Of a DNA stretch of 64,000 bases, positions 62,101-64,000 are shown piece after piece. The stretch is from Planctomycetota bacterium (GTDB taxonomy: Bacteria; Planctomycetota; Planctomycetia; Pirellulales; Pirellulaceae): contig JAJDEH010000382.1 of assembly GCA_029259935.1 (NCBI GenBank), forward strand, positions 1-64,000, given 5' to 3'. The position numbers were made by a program, and so were the translations under genes. The notes beneath the pieces were generated by a model. It was not told the origin of the DNA. It did not search any database and saw only the letters and a list, made by a program, of their open reading frames with translations. Within the stretch, counting starts at the first letter, position 1. Each line of letters starts with the position of its first letter.

Positions 62101-64000
62101 GTTTGTCGCGACCAGGAGAACTACGAAGAGGCGGAACACCTCTACTTGCGTTCGTACGACATCCGTAAGGAGGCACGCCCCGAGGGACATCCGGATCTGG
62201 CGTTGAGCTTGCATCACCTCAGCGCGCTATACGCCGCCATGGGGCGCAAGGACGAGTCCAAGGAGTGCTTGGAAAAGGCGGCCGAAATTCGCCAGCGGTC
62301 ACTGCCCGCGGACCATGTTGATCTCTCCAGAATTGAATTGCAGTTTGGCGAAACCGAACATCGCGAAGGCAATTATGCGGAAGCCGAGCTGCGTTATCGG
62401 CAGGCCCTCGTGGGCCAGATCGCCTCGCTTGGCGAAGAAAACCCCGAGGTGGCCACCACAAAGTATGAACTCGGTGTCGCCTGCGCCGCACAAGGCAAAT
62501 ACGACCAGGCCGAGCCGCTGCTACGTGAAGCGCTTGCCGTTCGCGAGCAGTGCTTTGGCGACGACCAACCGATAGTCGCACTGGTCTCGCAGAGCCTGGC
62601 TTCCGTTTGCGCGGCCACGCGACGGTTTGAGGAAGCCGGCCAGTTGTACGAGCGAACGCTCGAAATTCGCCAGGCAAAGCTGGGTGAACATCCGCTGACC
62701 GCCGAAACGTGGAATGCGCAAGGCGAAATGTATCACAATCAGCGGCAACACGACAAAGCAAAAAACTTTTACGAGCACGCGCTCGAGATTCTTGAGAAGA
62801 TCAAAGGCCCCGAGGATTTGGCGCTGGCCACGCCGCTCAACAATCTGGGCATCTTGTACGGCGGGCTGAACGACCAACCGCGAATGGAAGAACTTGTCCA
62901 ACGCGCACTGGCGATTCGAGAGGCTCAAATTGGCCCCGACAGCCCCGCCGCCGCAAACAGCCTGATGAGCCTGGGCCAGCTTCGCGCCGCCCAAGGAACG
63001 CATGACGAAGCAGAACGGTTTTACGCCCGGGCTCTCGAGATTCGGGAAGAGAAATTTGGTTCCGAAGACGTTCGCGTCGCCGCCTGTTTGCAACATCTGG
63101 GCGAGAGCCGCAATGCCACGAAACAAACAGAACAGGCCGTGGCATACCTTGAGCGGGCCTTGGACGTGTATCAGAAGAAGTTGGATCGCGACAACCCGAA
63201 TGTCGCCCGCACATTCCATCATCTTGGAATGGCCCTGCACGCCCAGTCCCGTCCCCAGGAAGCGGAAACTCAGTTCCGCCGTGCATTGGAAATTCGCCAG
63301 TCACTGTTCGGTCCCGATCACGCCGAGGTGGCCCACTCGCTACACAATTTAGGCGTTCTGCTACATCTGCAAGGCAGGCTCGATGAAGCGCGGGATTGCT
63401 ACCGCCAAGCCGTCGCGATCCGCGAGCAACATCCAGAATTCAAACCGCTTGAACTAGCAAAATCGCTGTTCAGCTTTGCCGAACTGTGCCGGTTGCAAAC
63501 CAAATATGCCGAAGCCGAACCGCTGTACCAGCGGGCTCTGCAGTTGCGGGAAGAGTCGCTGGATGAGAAACATTTAGAAGTGGCCGCCACCTTGGCGGCC
63601 AGCGGCGAGACGTATCGACTGCAAGGAAAGCTGGATCAGGCGGAACCCTGTCTTGAGCGGGTGCTGGCGATCTATCAAAGCCAGCACGGCCAACAGTCAC
63701 CGGCAGTGATTCGCGCTACCGTCAATCTGGCGGAACTCTATCGCTCTCGGAAAAAGTACTCGCAAGCCGAAGACCTGCACCGCGCTGCGTTGAATCTGCG
63801 CGAACAGTCACTCGATAAAAACCACACCGATGTGGCCAGCAGTTGCAACTATGTGGGGATGTGTTGTTACCTGCGCGAGAATCTGGAAGGAGCCGAGCAG
63901 ATGTACAAACGGGCGTTATCGATTTGGGAGCCAGCCGCGGCACATCAACGCATCGCCAATTGCCAAACCAATCTGGCGATACTCTACCAAGCACGCGACG
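59128..64000 (+). CDS. Giant STAND NTPase: DUF4062, NB-ARC and TPR repeats, truncated by the window end
   Basis: From ATG 59128, 1624 residues are visible without a stop. Residues 1-125 are a DUF4062 domain (SSKVFISSTGFDLAEYREAA, LYLGVFAHRYG). Residues about 165-470 are an NB-ARC-type STAND NTPase: P-loop GFGGVGKTE with Lys210, Walker B RWLLIFDNAD, sensor-like LLTSRASA and ELGYLPVAIEQAG (GxP-type motif). A winged-helix-like region follows to about 600. After that come at least 24 TPR units of about 42 residues (TPR_10/12, kinesin-light-chain type; pattern YxEAExLYxxALxIR), still running at the window edge. No signal peptide. The architecture matches bacterial NLR-like signal-transduction or antiphage ATPases; an immunity role is inference. 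Confidence 0.9.
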   Translation, partial: MSSKVFISSTGFDLAEYREAAIRVCNRMEVVPIAMEHFPAMAAGANEGSKKKLDGADLYLGVFAHRYGYIEESHQNSVTENEFDYAEQIGLQQLCFLVDPESTWDGGKYQPEYQERLDRFKQRVRQTKICNFFASVADFEAKLTHSLHEWLKEHPPTAAVPDIFDVPYDVRTYFTGRRKVLDDLRSNLASGGKAVLAQTQAIAGFGGVGKTETALAYAHQHRDQYDQVFWVTAASAEELRAGYVRIAGKLGLSIESAVQQQQTGGAAPAWRQLNITIDDAKQQEEIVQATMQWLETNDRWLLIFDNADEPELLVDYRPRNPNGHVLLTSRASAFNCLDIDTPIHLDELSREEAIECLLRCSKREMNGDESTRHVVTEMVDELGYLPVAIEQAGTYLHSKPNLSFSEYLAGYRKQRLQVLELVKQSHGGKSPRYPLSVATTWTQNLEEVSKSSLAAASVLRATAFLGPDEIPHELISDGAAQLGDSISMAVNDAPFPSLAVQELLDPLARFSFIRLNDDTQAPAFSVHRLLQEVVRSLMDEEERATWSGRAIRALSTTMPEVRFENWQLCERLMPHIRTVTKYGIVAADQPAEGDVALWRASGQLLQRAGEFLRERGQLAEAATMIDQAIAILRGVDGEEDPALAETLYVKGVLLRDQAQYAEAENVLQHVLRIRQTAAVPDQSKIAECLNDLGFLYFEQDRFGEAENYYQQSLEIYEAQTSKTGSSPVEISDPINNLAWLCQTGHGDFQRAEEYYQRALAVRRAALDPKHPDVAESLNNLAVLYEDRGWHDKIEPLLLEAQEIWEHVLPENHPSLSTIFHNLANHHSTQAQYDESERLYKKSLEISRTSLGANHPTVAATLDALGWLYHSLSRFPEAREIFEQALAIRRRLGTATTAVAHSLDSLGWCHHGEGEFGEAKACFREAYEIRKQLLPADHADVASSLSNLASISLSAGDDQEAESLYRQALSIRQQKLGDNHLDVASSLESLAVVCRDQENYEEAEHLYLRSYDIRKEARPEGHPDLALSLHHLSALYAAMGRKDESKECLEKAAEIRQRSLPADHVDLSRIELQFGETEHREGNYAEAELRYRQALVGQIASLGEENPEVATTKYELGVACAAQGKYDQAEPLLREALAVREQCFGDDQPIVALVSQSLASVCAATRRFEEAGQLYERTLEIRQAKLGEHPLTAETWNAQGEMYHNQRQHDKAKNFYEHALEILEKIKGPEDLALATPLNNLGILYGGLNDQPRMEELVQRALAIREAQIGPDSPAAANSLMSLGQLRAAQGTHDEAERFYARALEIREEKFGSEDVRVAACLQHLGESRNATKQTEQAVAYLERALDVYQKKLDRDNPNVARTFHHLGMALHAQSRPQEAETQFRRALEIRQSLFGPDHAEVAHSLHNLGVLLHLQGRLDEARDCYRQAVAIREQHPEFKPLELAKSLFSFAELCRLQTKYAEAEPLYQRALQLREESLDEKHLEVAATLAASGETYRLQGKLDQAEPCLERVLAIYQSQHGQQSPAVIRATVNLAELYRSRKKYSQAEDLHRAALNLREQSLDKNHTDVASSCNYVGMCCYLRENLEGAEQMYKRALSIWEPAAAHQRIANCQTNLAILYQARD

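Overview
The window reads as chromosomal DNA of a planctomycete, probably a Pirellula/Gemmata-type bacterium. The support is indirect but consistent: a formylglycine-type sulfatase translationally coupled to a ThuA-domain protein, a DUF1571 protein, proteins that open with the basic-plus-hydrophobic leader RRWFSFSLRTFLAG, large secreted proteins of unknown function, few strong Shine-Dalgarno sites, and many REP-like palindromes with a RAYT transposase. Gene density is moderate, codon use is GC-rich and intergenic gaps are long. No rRNA, tRNA, CRISPR array or phage gene was seen.

Region 1 (1-13708) is metabolic and degradative. It holds a truncated acyl-CoA synthetase, a C45 acyltransferase-like protein coupled to an alpha/beta hydrolase, a SulP transporter fused to a beta-carbonic anhydrase, the ThuA/sulfatase pair closed by a clear intrinsic terminator, a secreted thioredoxin-like protein, and a D-aminoacylase/beta-lactamase-like fusion. 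Region 2 (13709-26739) is accessory and repeat-rich. It has a RAYT remnant, three tandem leucine-rich-repeat membrane proteins that differ in repeat number (10, 12 and 7 units), REP-like mosaics, two secreted or membrane proteins of unknown function, an intact RAYT with a promoter that implies a leaderless mRNA, a DUF1571 protein, and a membrane protein built from an internal duplication. Region 3 (25837-38425) holds a minus-strand set (sialidase-subtilase fusion, metallophosphoesterase, DapA/NanA-family aldolase), an RsbW-like anti-sigma kinase, the arginine genes argC-argJ, a frameshifted gene, an STN/LRR protein, a CxxCH protein with a terpene-cyclase-like toroid, and a YwqK/MORN-like protein.

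Region 4 (38776-58743) is the centrepiece: about 20 kb of co-oriented minus-strand genes that look like a cell-surface glycan (O-antigen/capsule-type) locus. In transcription order it has an SpsF-like cytidylyltransferase, a DegT aminotransferase, an NAD sugar epimerase, AsnB, a PseA/WbpG-type sugar amidotransferase, a small conserved unknown, a methyltransferase, a sulfotransferase, a DUF4910 aminopeptidase-like protein, HisH, a natural HisF-PseA fusion, two more methyltransferases, a PhyH-type dioxygenase, a glycosyltransferase-like protein and a last methyltransferase. Together they suggest a nucleotide-activated amino sugar that is amidinated or amidated, methylated, sulfated and exported. 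This is inference from gene content.

Region 5 (59128-64000, running off the window) is divergent from the glycan locus. It encodes a very large STAND protein: DUF4062, then an NB-ARC NTPase, then at least 24 TPR units. This architecture occurs in bacterial NLR-like signalling and defence proteins. The strongest candidates for new biology are the two amidotransferase modules of the glycan locus, this STAND protein, and the LRR triplet.
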